64,000 bases of DNA from Meloidogyne chitwoodi (GCA_015183035.1 JACZZP010000011.1:62001-126000); one strand, 5' to 3'. Numbered from the stretch's first letter, positions 24,559 through 37,044 are shown. Notes: a model not told the origin generated them from the letters alone. Numbers and translations: made by a program.

Positions 24559-25253
24559 AAATGAGTTATCCGAATATATTTTTGAGGTTAATATTTTTTA
24601 AATTAATTGCCCAAAATGTTTAGATTAATTTCTCAAAATTTCCCCAATATTAGAGAAATTTGCATAATTTCTTCGCGATAACTCATTAAAATATTTTCCC
24701 CCAATAATTTATCTTTTACGTAAATTATATTTAAAAGAACACCCATTCCCGAGTAAAAAGAAACGCAAAAAAATAATTTTATTTGACTAATATGTGAATC
24801 ACTTCACAATTTCTTTTTTTTTAATTATAAAAAAGTGATATCATCTCCAAATTTTATTTTAAATTTAACAAGTATTTTAAAAGTAAATTATTTTTGATTT
24901 TAATAATTTCTTCAAATATTAAGTGTAAAAATGACTATTTTTCCAATTGAGACTTTTAGTCAATTTTAATTTTTTTTTTTAACGACAAATTCATATTTCT
25001 ATTTGTATCTAAATGTTAATTTCTTACAAATTATATAAAAATATTTATAACCAAATTTTAATTTTTGTTTTACACATTTAGAGACGATTTTTTGAGATCT
25101 TTAAATTTTTGTAGGAATGTTTTAAATAAAAAAATTGATGAAAAACCTTCTAGTGACCAAATTTTTATTACTAAATTAAATTTTTAATAAAATTAATTTA
25201 GTCACTAGAAGAACTAAAAATTAGGAATTTACATATTTTTTAATTTTTCAAAT
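24559..25253. other. Convergent intergenic spacer with a hairpin
   Basis: 3' ends of the TMEM87 (+) and neuropeptide (-) genes. It contains a perfect 11-bp inverted repeat CTTCTAGTGAC / GTCACTAGAAG at 25147-25211, extended by TTACTAAATTAA pairing inside. Possibly a small MITE. Confidence 0.45.
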
Positions 25254-26208
25254 TTATATTCTAGCTGATTTCTTTAAAAGCATAAATGAATTATCAAGAC
25301 GATCAAATGCTCTCTTTCGAAGACCAAAAAATCCACTGTCCTCAAGTCTGTCAAATGCTCGTTTTTGAGTATCCAATGATGGCAAATATTCAAAATTAAA
25401 CTGAAAAAAGAGAAACTTTAATATATTTTTAAAATAAATAAAAGTTTAGCAGCAGGCGGTTCGAACCTGAGACCACTCTCCACAAATCAGACACACTACC
25501 ACTGAGCTATCGAGTTTAAAATCTAATTTTATATTTTCTCCCTTATAGATTCGCAGCATTAATTTCGCAGCTTGAAATAACTAAAACTTCGAAAGAGCTT
25601 GAAAATTGGATTCTTTTCATTAATTGGACGATCAGATTAGTTTAATCTAAAAAAGTTATGCCCAAAAAAACATCAAAATCGCTCGACTTTTTACCTTTAT
25701 TATTCTACAACCTTTTTTGGAATGTTCTGATTGGATTTGTTCAATTTATAGAAATACTCCGTTTATCAAGAGCTTTCTATTAGTAAAATAATTGTTCAGA
25801 TCAATTAAGAAATGAAAAGGTTATGGGAAAAAACAACTGGATACTCTCAATGTTCCCTAACCTCTACAAATCGGTTTTATCCTCTTTAAAATATTTAAAA
25901 AAAATTAAAATTTTGTGACAAACCGGTAAAGATGAAAGTTCATCATCATTAAATCGTTTAGTCATTGCATCAAAATCAAAAGGAGAAATATCTAACCGAT
26001 CAAATGCTCGTTTTTGGGCTGAATGTTGCATTAAATTAAATTGAGATTTTCGAGGAATTGCTTGCATATAAAAAGCAGGATATCCATTTGAAAATGAAAA
26101 GAAACAAATAAAAATTGTACAAAATAATAAAATAATTGAAGTTTTTGAATAAATATTTAATTTATTATTTTTTAAAGAAATTGAAGTATTTTTTGTGTTG
26201 AAAACCAT
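25254..26208 (-). CDS. Orcokinin-like neuropeptide precursor
   Basis: Two exons, about 143 residues. Residues 20-45 are a signal sequence (TSIILLFCTIFICFF). KR dibasic cleavage sites separate repeats: AFDRLDISPFDFDAMT, a spacer peptide starting FNDDELSSLP, AFDRLEDSGFFGLR and AFDRLDNSFMLL. The repeated AFDRL-x2-SGF pattern resembles nematode NLP-14/NLP-15 orcokinin-type peptides (AFDSLAGSGF). Such peptides are released from dense-core vesicles of neurons. The intron contains a tRNA-like relic. The last peptide lacks the SGF core, so it may be inactive. Confidence is good for a peptide precursor and moderate for the orcokinin group. Confidence 0.78.
25447..25517 (-). pseudogene. tRNA-like relic in intron
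   Basis: Minus-strand reading has AGCTCAGTGGTA (A box/D arm), an anticodon-like TTTGTGG, and a B box GGTTCGAACC. The acceptor arms and anticodon stem do not pair well, so it is probably a tRNA-derived pseudogene (His-like anticodon GTG by eye). It is in the same orientation as the host gene. Confidence 0.5.
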
Positions 26209-26766
26209 TTTTTATAAAAATATTTTTTTATATAATTTAAAATATTTAAAAAATCTAAAAAATAAATTTTAAAAATTATTTTAAATAATTTATTTATTTT
26301 ATAAGGTTTGAGAAAAACTTTTTTTTAATTTTGCCACACCTTGTACTTTTCTTTTTTTTCAATTTTTTTCTTTTTAATTTCCTTTATAAGCTAAAAAATG
26401 GAATTAATTAAATGGGAGCAGATGTAAATTAAACTTTAAAAATAAAACTTAAAAAATTAAATAAAATTTTTTAAAAAAAGGGAGAGGTCTAAAAAATATT
26501 TAAATTATAGGTATAATAATTTTTAAATTTTTTTTGAAACATTTAAATAAATAAAAAAATAATTTAAAAAATTGGTCTTTTTTAAATTGGTTCCGTTTTT
26601 TGAATTGCTCTCCATTTTAAAAAAATGAATAAATACATTAAAATACCTAAATTGCTTGAAAAAAGAGGAATATATTTACTAAAATATTATTTAAAATGAA
26701 TTGAAAAAATTGGGTTTTTTAGGTTAAGGAAATTGAAGAAAAAACTTTTTTTCTTCATTATTTAAA

Positions 26767-26841
26767 TAGTAAAGGGGGGAGTAAAGGAAATATCAATAGA
26801 GGGGAGTAAATGAAATAGTAAAGGGGGGAGTAAAGGAAATC
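26767..26841. repeat. Short GGGGGGAGTAA repeat
   Basis: AGTAAAGGGGGGAGTAAAGG occurs twice (from about 26767 and 26817) with a degraded copy between. GGGGGGAGTAA also appears near 60647. Confidence 0.5.
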
Positions 26842-27453
26842 TTTAAAAATAAATATTCTTCTGATTTTTATGTTTTTTGTTCTTTTTTTTAAATTAAATT
26901 ATTAAATAATTTTTACTTTATTTTAAGTAAAATTATTTTTTGCTTTTATTTTGTCTAATAAAATTAGAGTCAAAATTATTATTATTTTTGGATATTTAAA
27001 GAAACACATTTTTTGATATAATATTTTAAATAATTTTTGTCAAAATTATTTATTTTTAGTAAAATAAATAAATTACGTATTTATTATTTTATATAAAATT
27101 AGGTAAAGAAGGGGAGAATTTTATTTAAAAAATAAATATAAATTAAAAAAAAAAAATATTTAAAAGATTTTTTTAAAAAGTTTTCACCTGCTTAAATAAA
27201 AAAATTTTTTTTTTCTTTGTTTTTCTGTCCTTTAAAAAAAAATAATGTCGTCAATGAAAATAATTTTATTAAATTAAAAAAAAACTTTTTTTATAAATAA
27301 ATAAATTATTTATTTTTTAAAGTAAATAAATTAGCGTTACTTTACTTTTTTTAAAATAAATAAATAATAAGGAGCGGTTGACTAATTTTTTTTTAAAATA
27401 AATAAAATAAAAATGTCAGTTCGGGACAGACATTTCAGAACAGAAGAGTAAAA

Positions 27454-27550
27454 GACAGTTCGGGACTAAGGGTTACTTTAAAAGTTAATTTTAAGAATTA
27501 ATATTCAACGGACACTTCGGCACCAAAATTAGGGACACTTTGGCACTAAA
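27454..27550 (+). repeat. Cluster of GGACAGTTC-family motifs
   Basis: GACAGTTCGGGACTAAG, GGACACTTCGGCACCAAA and GGGACACTTTGGCACTAAA occur within 100 nt. The same motif recurs singly at about 28549, 29837, 30311, 30453 (inverted), 31573, 32064, 32886 (inverted) and 50867 (inverted). Confidence 0.55.
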
Positions 27551-29251
27551 TTTTTTTTATTTAATTTAATAAGAAACACTGAATTTTTTTAATAAAATTA
27601 AAAAAAAAGAAGTAAATATTTTTCAAAATAAAAAAAGAAAGAAAAAATGTTATAAAATTTTGTTGAAGATAATTAAATTTGAAATTAAAGGGAAATAAAA
27701 ATATTTAAGTTGAAAAATGACTAAAATTTACAAAAATTATTTAAAAAAAAAATAAATATTATTATTTTTTATTAAAAATATAATCAAAATAATATGCTTC
27801 AATTAATTTTAAAATAATTATTTAAATTATGGTATTAAATTAATTTGTTTTTTTTTTTTCTAAATTATACTTAAAAAATAAAATATTTATTTTTTTATTA
27901 AAATGCGCATTAAAGCAAAAAATTAAAAATCTTTCACGAAATAAAAATTATTTTTTATTTTCAAAATTAATGACATAAACGGATATATAAAATTTAAAAA
28001 AATAAAATTTATTGAAGCATATAAAAATAAATAAATTTAATTTTTCTGTAAAATTATTTGTGAAAGAGGACGTTTTGTCGCAGACTTATTTTGTAAATAA
28101 TTTTCTAAATATTATTTTTAAATAATCAAATTATTTTTAAAGAATATTAAATATAAAAATAAAAATCCGCGACAAAGTGGCCGCGCGACAAAAATTAAAA
28201 AATAAAGAAAAATTAAAAAAATCTTTGTTTAAATAAACTCTGAAAAAAATTTGAAAAAAATTATTTGGAAGTAAAATTAAATTACCTATTAAAAGAAAAT
28301 ATTAAATAAATAATTTAATTTAAATAAATAATTTAATTTAAATAAATAATTATGAATAATTCTTTTATTTCCGTTTAATAAATTATTTTAATATTTCCAT
28401 AAAAAGATTTATAATTTATTTAAAGAAATAAAATTATTATTTAATTTTCAAAGAACTGTCAAAAAAGAATATTTTAAAAATTCTTAAAAAAATAAATAAT
28501 AAAATTAAAAATTAATTTAATTTTTTATTAAAAAAGAAAAGGACTATCAGGACAGTTCAGTGCCAAATTTTTTATTAAAAAAGTAAAAATATTTTTCATA
28601 AATAAAATAATAAATTTTAAATGAAAAAGAAGCCAAATAAAAAATAAAACATAATTCATTTTATATTAATCATTCAAAAGGAAAATATTAAATGGAAGAG
28701 GAGGATAAAAAGCGTCATCACAAAAATTATTTTTTTAAAGTTTTATTAGTAAATTTTTTTAATGGTTAGAATTTTCAATTAAATAGTGCTTTTACACTTT
28801 ATTTTTCTAAAAATAGAAAAAATAAATTTTTTTAATTTATTTCATGTAAAAAAGGGTAAAAATAGTAGGCGTATTTAAACGTCAGAAAAAAGGAAAAAAC
28901 AACTCATCAACCTAAATAAAGTTTAAAAATAGAAAAAAACATTATTTAAAAAATAATTAAATTATTCTTGTTTAAAATAAGATCAAAAAAACATTTAAAT
29001 ATTTTTATTTACTAATTAAAAATTTATTTTTTAAATTCCCAAAGGGCAAAAAAGAAAAAACATATATTTTTGAGTAAAAAATATATTGAAAAATAAAAAT
29101 TAAAGAAAAAACAACTTTGTAAACGAAAAATAAAAATTATTTGTTTAAAAAAACTCTAAAAATAACATTTTAAAGCCAAATGATTAATTAAGAAAAATTA
29201 ACATTTTTAACCTTTTACCTTTTTATTTATAATTAAATTTAAAAACAAATA

Positions 29252-29331
29252 AAAAGTTGCTCGGTGGTCAAGGTGGTAACGCTTCCGACTTTGACAACTG
29301 AGAACCTGTGGGTTCGTGTCCTACCACTTTT
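29252..29331 (+). pseudogene. tRNA-like relic (Gln-like anticodon)
   Basis: The acceptor arms AAAAGTT and CACTTTT pair at six of seven positions. The T arm GTGGG-TTCGTGT-CCTAC pairs, and the loop CTTTGAC would give anticodon TTG. The anticodon stem does not pair, so it looks like a decayed tRNA-Gln. Confidence 0.5.
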
Positions 29332-29412
29332 AATAATTAAAATACTCATTTAAATCTAATTTTTTTTATTTTGTAAAATTTTTTAAGAATAAATAAATAA
29401 ATTAAAATAAAA

Positions 29413-31960
29413 TTAACGATTTTGTAGAATATCCAATACCATTTTTTTGCCTTCTTCAGCACAAATAGTTGTTCCAGGTATTGTTGTACTTAAAGATTTG
29501 ACACTCAAAACGTCTGTTTTTGTCCATTCTCTAGGTTCTACTTCAATAACAAAATTAAAGAATGTTGTTCCAATTAAAATACAAAAAGTTACTAAAAGGA
29601 AAACATCTGCCCACTTTAAAAATAATTTAATTAAAAATATTAAAAAAAATTAACCTCTTCAACTGTATTCGTAGGAGTCAAAAAATTAATAATCATTGGG
29701 AGAATTCTATAAAAATATTAAAATTATTTAAAAAAAAATTTCTTACAGCATAATAGCGCTAAGTTGGAATGTTGTCCAAGAAAATATTACATGAGAAAAT
29801 TGACTTGACATCTAAATTTTTTTTAATTTATTATATGGACAGTTCGGTACCAAAATACATTTGAGTCTCAGAAATTAAAAGCTAATAATTTTTTGAGACT
29901 CGTGGGTTGAATTAAAAAAAACCAATTCCTTACCAATTGTGCTCCTTTAATTAATCCAACAGTGTTAAGTCCACTAAAAACAGTTGCAGCAGTATAAATA
30001 CATTGCATTAAAGTCACATCAACAAAACCAAATTTAGGAAATAAAGACATTGCCAAAAAACAAGCACCCATTAAATACTTGAATAAAAATTAAAAAGAAG
30101 ATTAAATTTTATAATTCAAACCTGAGAAGTACTGGCAAAAAAGATAACTTTTGATTTTTCTGAAATACAAGTTAAGCGATCACTTATTTGTCCAGCAAAG
30201 TTTTTTCCAATAGCAGATAATAGAAAAGGTAAAGCAGCAGCTATACCAGTTTTGGCAACTTCCATACCTAATGCCTAAAAATAAAAAATATAAAGATCAT
30301 TCCGTGTATAGGACAGTTCAGTACTAAGCCTTTTAATTTATTAGAAAGTGATCGGATAAGATCGGCCCAAATAGAAAAATAATCTACTGAATCAGGGCTT
30401 TCGAATGATATAAAAATCATTTATTTTGATTAAAAAAGAAAAAAGTTATGGGCTTGGCACTGAACCGTCCTTAGATGAAATCATCCAAATTCACTAACCT
30501 TATTTAAATAAATCGGTCCAAATTGCCAAAATACTTGAAATGCCACATTACTTGTAGCAAAACATAAATAAACTCCCCAAAATACTTTATCTTTAAGAAT
30601 AGAAGTATATGGAATTTGTTGTTCAGTTAAATTTCTTTTTTTGAATCCAATATCTTTTGGGCATTTTCCTTTTTCGATTAATTCAAGTTCCCAAGTAGTA
30701 AGTGACCTTTTTTTAAAATTAAATAAAATTAAAATATTTTAATAAATTTACTTGTATTGTCTAGGAGAATCTCTATAAATCCAATAAAAAATGATAAAAA
30801 AGATTAAAGAAATTGTCCCCAATAAATAAAAAACTGCTGGCCATCCAAACATTTCTGAAGAACAAAATTCCGCAGATAAAGGCATTGAAATTATTGGACC
30901 AAGTTGAAAACAAGAAGTCAAAACAGCAAGAAAAATTCCAGAATTAGATAAAGGAGACCATGATGAACTTATTGATCCTTAAAAAATTTTATTTTTATTT
31001 CTGCATAATTAAATCAATCAAAAAATCAATTTGATAAATTAAATTTGAAAGAAAACTCTTTTGGAGCCGACAGGAATCGAACCTTAGTCACCCTAACTGC
31101 AAGTCGGACGTGTTACCAATTACACCACAGCTTATCTTATTTTAAAACACTATTTTAATAACATAGAACTATCATAAAAATAAAATAAACAAACCAGTAG
31201 CTACCCAAACGGCTGCAATTCCAAATCCTTGAAAAATTCGCAGAACGAAAAGTGTTTGAAATCCTCCAAAATAAATACTCGGTGCAATTAAAAGTGTTGA
31301 AAAGGAACTAATTAGACCGTAAACAATCATCAATTTTCTAAAAATTTTAAAATTGTCTTAAATTTTAATTTTAAACCTTAAGCCAAATCGAATATAAATT
31401 TTTGTAATTGGAATAGTCCCAAATAATTGACCAATAGCTATAGCTGAGAAAAGCCAACTTTGTTCATTTGAAGTAAACAAAGGTTCAGGAATTTCTTCTT
31501 TGTCATCTTTTTCGTTTATTTTTGATGTAGAATTTTGAGAAAACTGTTCAAAAAAAATTTAAAAATAAAATTGGACAGTTCAGTGCTAAACACATAAAAT
31601 GAAACGATTGAGAATCTTATGATACTAATCCCAAATCTATCATTTTAGTTAAAAAAAATTTAGAAAATATACCGATAATTCTTCATCACTTATTAGCATA
31701 AATTGTTGTTCTTTATTCATACAAATAACTGTAAAATTAAGTGCCAAAGGATTAGCAATTAATAATGATAAACAAAACAAAGATATTGCCAAAATAACAA
31801 ATCTAATAGGAATTAATCTAAAATGTTGCTGTTCCTCCTTTTTTCTAGAATTTTGTTGTAAATTTTGTTGTTGATTGTTAAGAATATCAACAAAAATACA
31901 AGGAGATGATTGTAGATCTTTTGTTTCTAAACAAGTTAAGCTACAATGAACTGCTGACAT
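29413..31960 (-). CDS. SLC17-type major facilitator anion transporter
   Basis: About ten exons on the minus strand, ~540 residues (start ATG 31958-31960, stop 29413-29415). The first helix follows RFVILAISLFCLSLLIANPL and leads to NFTVICMN. After a charged lumenal loop come SWLFSAIAIGQLFGTIPITK, LRIFQGFGIAAVW, WSPLSNSGIFLAV (SLC17 motif), AVFYLLGTISLIFF and YRDSP. The second bundle has SILKDKVFWGVYLCFA, FGPIYLNK, GMEVAKTGIAAALPFL and GQISDRL. The family includes Na/phosphate, sialic acid and vesicular glutamate transporters, and is expanded in nematodes; the substrate here is not known. Introns contain a tRNA-like relic (31.06 kb) and several GGACAGTTC-family motifs. Confidence 0.9.
31063..31133 (-). 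pseudogene. tRNA-like relic in SLC17 intron
   Basis: Minus-strand reading: GTGGTGTAATTGGTAACAC (A box), TCCGACTTGCAGTT (anticodon TGC by eye), B box GGTTCGATTCC and TCGGCTCC. The 3' half is well kept, but the 5' acceptor (AAGCTGT) no longer pairs with CGGCTCC. Same orientation as the host gene. Confidence 0.55.
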
Positions 31961-33035
31961 TTGTTTTTTTGTTGCTTTTCAAATATTTTGTTTTAATATT
32001 TTATGTAGAAAAATGATCTCTGAATTTAAAAAAAATTTAAAAGTGAAAATCTTGGGGCAGTAAGGACGGTTGAGTGCGAGATATACAACTTGATTTTTTT
32101 GGCCATATTCATTTTGCAAGTCCAAAACTTTTATTCTTTTTGGTGTTTTACATATAGCAAACTTAATTCTCTATTGAGTGATATAAAAAGAATCCTAAAT
32201 TATTTAGCGAATCATGAGGATTTTAATGAACCGAGTACACACTGACCCATCTACATAAAAATAATTTTGTTTAAAAAATAAGGCGAATGAACTTAAATTA
32301 ATGACGAAAAATAAAGGAGAAATTCTTAATAGAGAACATAAATAATATGGGCGGAGATGTATCAATAATTTAAGTACATAATGGGTGCAACTCTGGGAAA
32401 ATTTAAGTACAAAAATGAGAGAGATACATATAAGGGCAAATAAATATTTAGATAAATAAATGTACCCAAGCCAGAACTATTTTGTCTAGAACATCCGAGA
32501 ACATATCAAAGAAATTTCAAATAACGAAAAGAAAAAAAGTTTTAGGTATAAGGTTTTTGGCATCACCGACGTCGATAAGTTGTTTGATGGAAGGAGTCAT
32601 CTTTTTCTCTCCTTTATAGGTCAATGAATTTTTTTCTCTAAAATGTTATGTTTTATTCATTTGGCTGATGAAATAGACACAAATTTGTATAAAGGCAAAT
32701 GTTTGATGCAGCAACATTCTTCCCCCTTTTTATTAATAAATGACCTTTCCACATGTGTTGTATACAATGTACTTAGATAGTAAATAAATAAGAGTACATA
32801 CATATTTACATTAAATAATTTAATAAAGTTAAAAATGTTTTACGTTAAAAGAAGACTGAATTTTAAATTTAAATGGTATATTACTTAGCGTTGAACCGAC
32901 CGGTACATCAGGAAATTATCCACAGAATCGACCAAACTGTGAAGACAATACTTTTCCAGAGTGACGCAAATACACATTTTTATATATTTAAGTTAAAATT
33001 TAATAAAATATTTTTATTTTTCAGATTTTTCTTTT
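31961..33035. other. Promoter side of the SLC17 gene, repeat-rich
   Basis: Upstream of the transporter and downstream of the second collagen. It contains GGACGGTTGAGTGCGAG (about 32064) and an inverted copy at about 32886. An open frame at 32873-33067 crosses this motif and is not convincing. No RNA gene seen. Confidence 0.4.
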
Positions 33036-34476
33036 TCAATAACCTCCACTTTTTTGTTGCTGATTAACACTAATATCTCCAGTGTCCAATTCTGCTATTG
33101 AAGGTGCAATTATGTTTTGAATTCCACAAGATGATGGACAATGACCTCCGGATTCTCCTGCATCCCCTGGGGCTCCAATAGGTCCCTGAGGTCCTGGCTC
33201 TCCTCTTTTTCCTTTTTTTTTTGAAAATTAGAAATAATATTTATGTCAAAATTTATACCTGGTGGTCCAGGAGGTCCTGGCTAAAAGAATAAAATTAATA
33301 AAAATTGTTCAAAGAATAACAAACCTCTCCAACAGGTCCTGGGGGTCCAGAATTTTGTGACGGCGTACCATTCGGTCCAGGCGGTCCTTTCGGCCCACGT
33401 GGGCCTGGTGGACCGGGAGGGCCTTTAATTCCTGTTCCTCCAATGCTATCATCTCCAGGAGGACCTTTTAGGGATTTTATATTTAAGAAGGAAAAATATT
33501 CATGAAAAAACCCTTCATTCCTGGTTCCCCTGTTTCTCCTCTCGGACCTGCCAAACCAGCATCTCCAACACGTCCAGGCTTTCCTGGTCTTCCAGGAATG
33601 CCTAAAAATATAAAAAATATTCAAAAATTATTTTAAAGGTACCTGCATGGCCAGGCTCTCCAGGTGGTCCAGGCCGTCCTGCTTCGCCTTGAGGACCTCG
33701 ATTGCCTGGAGGTCCAGCTGGACAAATAACGCTAATAAAAGAAAAATGTCACAAATATTGATTTCCAACCCAGAGGACCACAACCATTTGGCTTAGTGAT
33801 CTTCTGGTTTTACTTTTAATAAAAATAAACCAAGGAAAACTAGGTTCCGGTTCAAGAGGTACATCCAACCCATCGAGTCCTACAAATTAAAATATAAAAT
33901 AATTCTAATAATCATAAACCTGGCTTTCCAGGCCTTCCAACTTGTCCATCAATTCCATCCTCTCCATTCACCCCAGGCGGTCCGGGAGGTCCAGGAGGGC
34001 ATTGTAATTGAACACAACTTGTACATTGCTCCATTCCATCAGCTCCATAATCACCTGATTGGCGACGAACACGATTTTCTGGATCTTCAAATAACAATTC
34101 TTTCCAAATATTTCTCGAAGCGAACTGAAAATTGGACAGAATGTCATTTTTAAACAATTGACAAAATGTGATTTTTTAGAGAACGGACAAAACGTCACTT
34201 TTTAGAAATTGGACAAATTATAATTACCAGGAAGTGGACAAAATGTCACTATATCGAAAAAAATGTTTTAACCTTAAAAGCATCCATTCGACGTTCAATG
34301 TCTGTAGACGCCGTTTCAAGTCGATAATGAAGCAAAGGAAGCAATAAAGCCATTATACCAAGACAAAAAAGACTAATACCTACAGAGCCATAAGCAATTT
34401 TAATTAAAGGTTGTATTTTAATAGAAGAATTAAATTGTTTTTTATCATTTTCGTTGTTAATTTGCTGAGAAAACAT
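33036..34476 (-). CDS. Nematode cuticular collagen
   Basis: About eight exons, ~310 residues, start ATG 34474-34476, stop 33036-33038. The N-terminal region (IKIAYGSVGISLFCLGIMAL, then HYRLETASTDIERRMDAFK) is the Col_cuticle_N membrane-anchor type. A processing site RVRR lies at about residue 87, followed by cysteines (QCTSCVQLQC) and the first Gly-X-Y block PPGPPGPPGVNGEDGIDG. A second block starts after PCVICPAGPPGNRG. The main triple-helical region ends in GDAGESGGHCPSSCG, then a 40-residue tail ending QQQKSGGY. It differs from the first collagen in the cysteine pattern and tail, so they are not recent duplicates. Exon junctions near 33,840 were chosen to keep the Gly-X-Y phase. Confidence 0.92.
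34126..34256. repeat. Degenerate tandem GGACAAAATGTCAC repeats in collagen intron
   Basis: Five degraded copies of a ~30-nt unit: ATTGGACAGAATGTCA, ATTGACAAAATGTGA, GGACAAAACGTCAC, ATTGGACAAATT and GTGGACAAAATGTCAC. Its reverse complement, GACATTTTGTCC, matches the GGACATTTTG family seen near 60.1 and 63.7 kb. Confidence 0.6.
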
Positions 34477-34784
34477 TTCTAAAAAATTTATTTTAATGAT
34501 TTTCTTGACTGTTAAAGCTGAAAGAATTTGTTAGAAGAATGACCTAAAATTGGATATATGACCTAAATAGAGAAGAAAATATTTATTCTTTTTAATAGTG
34601 AATGACTTGAAGGAATGTTTTTAGATATATATAGTAGGTATTTAATTAATAGAATATCACCAGTGAATCCACAAAAACAATATCTATAGGAAATTAAGAG
34701 ATCACAAATGGACGAACAAAAATATACAACAAATGTGACTGAATTTTATATACCTGATATTCTCTTCCATTTCTGCTTTTTTCT
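34477..34784. other. Short intergenic spacer
   Basis: Promoter side of the collagen and 3' side of the LIM gene. I see nothing specific. Confidence 0.3.
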
Positions 34785-35550
34785 TCATGAATGTTCCCCT
34801 TCTTTATTCTTCTGAATTGCCAAACGCTTTGCCCAGTGACACTCCAAGTCTTAAAAAATATTTTTTAATATTAAATATTTTTATAATTATACCATATGGT
34901 TGATCTTCAACAATATAATATTTTGCTCCAACAAGTGGTTTATCACATCCGGTACATGTGAAGCCTTAAATTAAAAAATTTAGTTTTTAAAAATATTTTT
35001 AAAAAATTACATGAAGCATGCCAATATTTATTCAATGCAAATATTACATAACCGTGCATCCTTGAACCGCAAGACTCTTTGGCACATTTTGGACGAACAA
35101 TTCCAATGAAGCATTTGATACAATAGGGAACAGTATTGTGAATCTAAAAAATTATAAAAAATGTTTAAAAGAAAATTAAATGTTTAACCACCAACAGGTT
35201 TCGAACCTGTGACACTGCTATTCATAATCAGGCACTCTACCACTAAGCTAAAGAAGTTATGCTTATCCTTCTCTTTTAATTTATCTTAAACCTTTAGCTA
35301 GCCACTACAGAAAAATTGTAACCTGGTAGTCTCCTTCAAGCATTACGTCACAATCAGTGATGCCACAGCGAAAATGTTGTTTGTGCCTAAATTTAACTAT
35401 TATTTTTTTTAAATTATCAAAAATTTACCAAACTTTGCCAATAGCAACGGTAACATTCTGATCTACAATCACCTGATTACAACTCTCACAATATTGGCTA
35501 AGTTCTTTTTTCTCCTCCTGTTCATTCGGATCGACTTCCTCTTGTGCCAT
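34785..35550 (-). CDS. Two-LIM-domain protein
   Basis: Five exons, about 160 residues, start ATG 35548-35550, stop 34785-34787. After an acidic N-terminus (MAQEEVDPNEQEEKKELSQ) comes the first LIM domain: CESC, then WHKQHFRCGITDC, PYCIKC. The second LIM domain follows immediately: KCAKESCG, YWHASCFTCTGC, and the closing LECHWAKRL. LIM domains bind two zinc ions each and mediate protein contacts, often at muscle attachments or in the cytoskeleton. Some spacings are longer than the textbook C-x2-C (C-x4-C). No other domain is present, so it is a small adaptor-type protein; the nearest family within LIM proteins was not settled. Its intron carries a tRNA-like relic. Confidence 0.88.
35187..35257 (-). 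pseudogene. tRNA-like relic in LIM-gene intron
   Basis: Minus-strand reading has GCTTAGTGGTAGAGTG and a perfect T arm ACAGG-TTCGAAA-CCTGT, then TGGTGGT. The 5' acceptor does not pair. Same orientation as the host gene. Confidence 0.5.
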
Positions 35551-35794
35551 TTGCGTTGACGAATGTTTGGGTTCTTCTTTGAATTGATGAGTGTTAATAA
35601 AATGAATTAAAAGATGCTTTTTATACTAAAAATTTTAGAAAGAAAAATATTTGAATATTTTTAAAAATATTTACATTAATTATTCTTCCATATTTTATTA
35701 ATTATAAGTAAATTATAAAGGTAAAAATAAAAATTTAATCAATTTAATTAAAAAAATAATTTAATTCTACTGCTTATTCCTTCAATCAATTCTA

Positions 35795-37044
35795 TTATTT
35801 CTTAGCCCAACAATTTATATGAAAAAGAAAATGTTCTTCAATAAAAGTTTGAATAAAATAAAATCCATGATCGTAATTTTCACGCAATTGATAATTCCAA
35901 ACAATATTTGGATTAGAAATTGATATTAAATTATTTGGTAATAAATCTAATAAAAATGGATCTTTTGAACCCTAAAAAGAAAAAACAAAATATGTACCGT
36001 TAGATAAGTTGGTTAATAATTAGGAGAGCATTCTGGAATGTTTTTAGGGTCTAGGGTTCGAACCTCCAGAGGAGAATTATTTTTATTTTGCTAGGATGAG
36101 TCATAAAACTCCCTAATATTATTAGTTAAAAAGTTTAATTAATTAAAAAACCTGGTCAATAAGAATTTCTCTTTTTGGTCCTTCATATTTTGAAGTAATA
36201 GCCACAGAATCGTATTGTTCCCAATTTTTAATATTATAATCATTTAGTGGACCCAAAAAAGCCTTTAAATGTTTATAACCAAAATTTGGTGATTCTTTCA
36301 TCGGATTACAAATTGGAGCAAATACAGAAAGTGAATGAAATAATTCTGGATTTTTTAATCCAATAGTCAAAGTTCCTTTAAAAATAATTTAAAAAAAAGT
36401 TTAAATTAAACCATGCCCTCCCATCGAGTGCCCAAAAAGACTACAACGTTGTTTATCAATAAATTTATTATATTCATCATAAATCAAAGGCACAAATTCT
36501 TTAATTATGTAAGAATACATTTTATAATTTTTAGCAAATTTTGGTTCCGTTGCGTCCAAATAACTTTAAAAAAATTAATTAAAACCTTCAAAAATATTTA
36601 CAATCCAGCAGCAATTCCAAAATTTGGGTCATTATCAATTCCTTTAGGAATATCATTTCCTCTTGGACTAGTGTCTGGATTCACAACAATAATTTTATAT
36701 TTTGAAGCAAAACGTTGCATTCCACTTTTTATTATAAAATTTTCTTCTGTACAAGTCAAACCTTTAAAATAATTTTTTTAATAATATACAAGTCTTTTGA
36801 ATATTTATAAAAAATTAATACCAGAGAGCCAAAATAGAACAGGTAATTTAGTCAAATTTTCATCATTACAAGCATCCGGCAAGTAAATTCCAAATTTCAT
36901 ATGACAGCTCAGAACATTACTAAAATAAATTTAAAAAAAAATTAAAAATCAGTAAAATGTAAAAATAAACCTAAAATGCTCCAAAACATTTTGATATCCA
37001 TTAAAACAGCGACTGGAAGAAATTTGCTTTAATTTTCCAGCCAT
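35795..37044 (-). CDS. S-formylglutathione hydrolase (esterase D)
   Basis: About six exons, ~285 residues, start ATG 37042-37044, stop 35795-35797. The protein matches esterase D along its length: MAGKLKQISSSRCFNGYQNV, LFWLSGLTCTEENFI, NPDTSPRG, MYSYIIKEFVPLI, nucleophile Ser in GHSMGGHG, APICNPMKESPNFG, Asp in DQGSKDPFL, and His in YDHGFYF. It hydrolyses S-formylglutathione to glutathione and formate, completing cytosolic formaldehyde detoxification. All catalytic residues are present. An intron carries a tRNA-like fragment on the opposite strand. Confidence 0.95.
36000..36075 (+). pseudogene. tRNA-like relic in esterase D intron (opposite strand)
   Basis: Contains TAGATAAGTTGGTTAA and a B box GGGTTCGAACCTCC. 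Arms pair poorly, so it is a weak call. It lies on the strand opposite the host gene. Confidence 0.35.

Larger units (their letters stand above)
26209..29412. other. Very AT-rich gene-free block
   Basis: About 3.2 kb with poly-A/T-rich sequence and no coding exon that I can support. It holds a small repeat (26767-26841), several copies of the GGACAGTTC family (27.4-28.6 kb), and a tRNA-like relic at 29252-29331, described separately. It is also the promoter side of the neuropeptide gene. Confidence 0.4.

Noticed and set aside
32873..33067. Plus-strand frame MVYYLALNRPVHQEI
   Set aside because: Overlaps the dispersed GGACAGTTC-type motif and the collagen stop codon; not coding.
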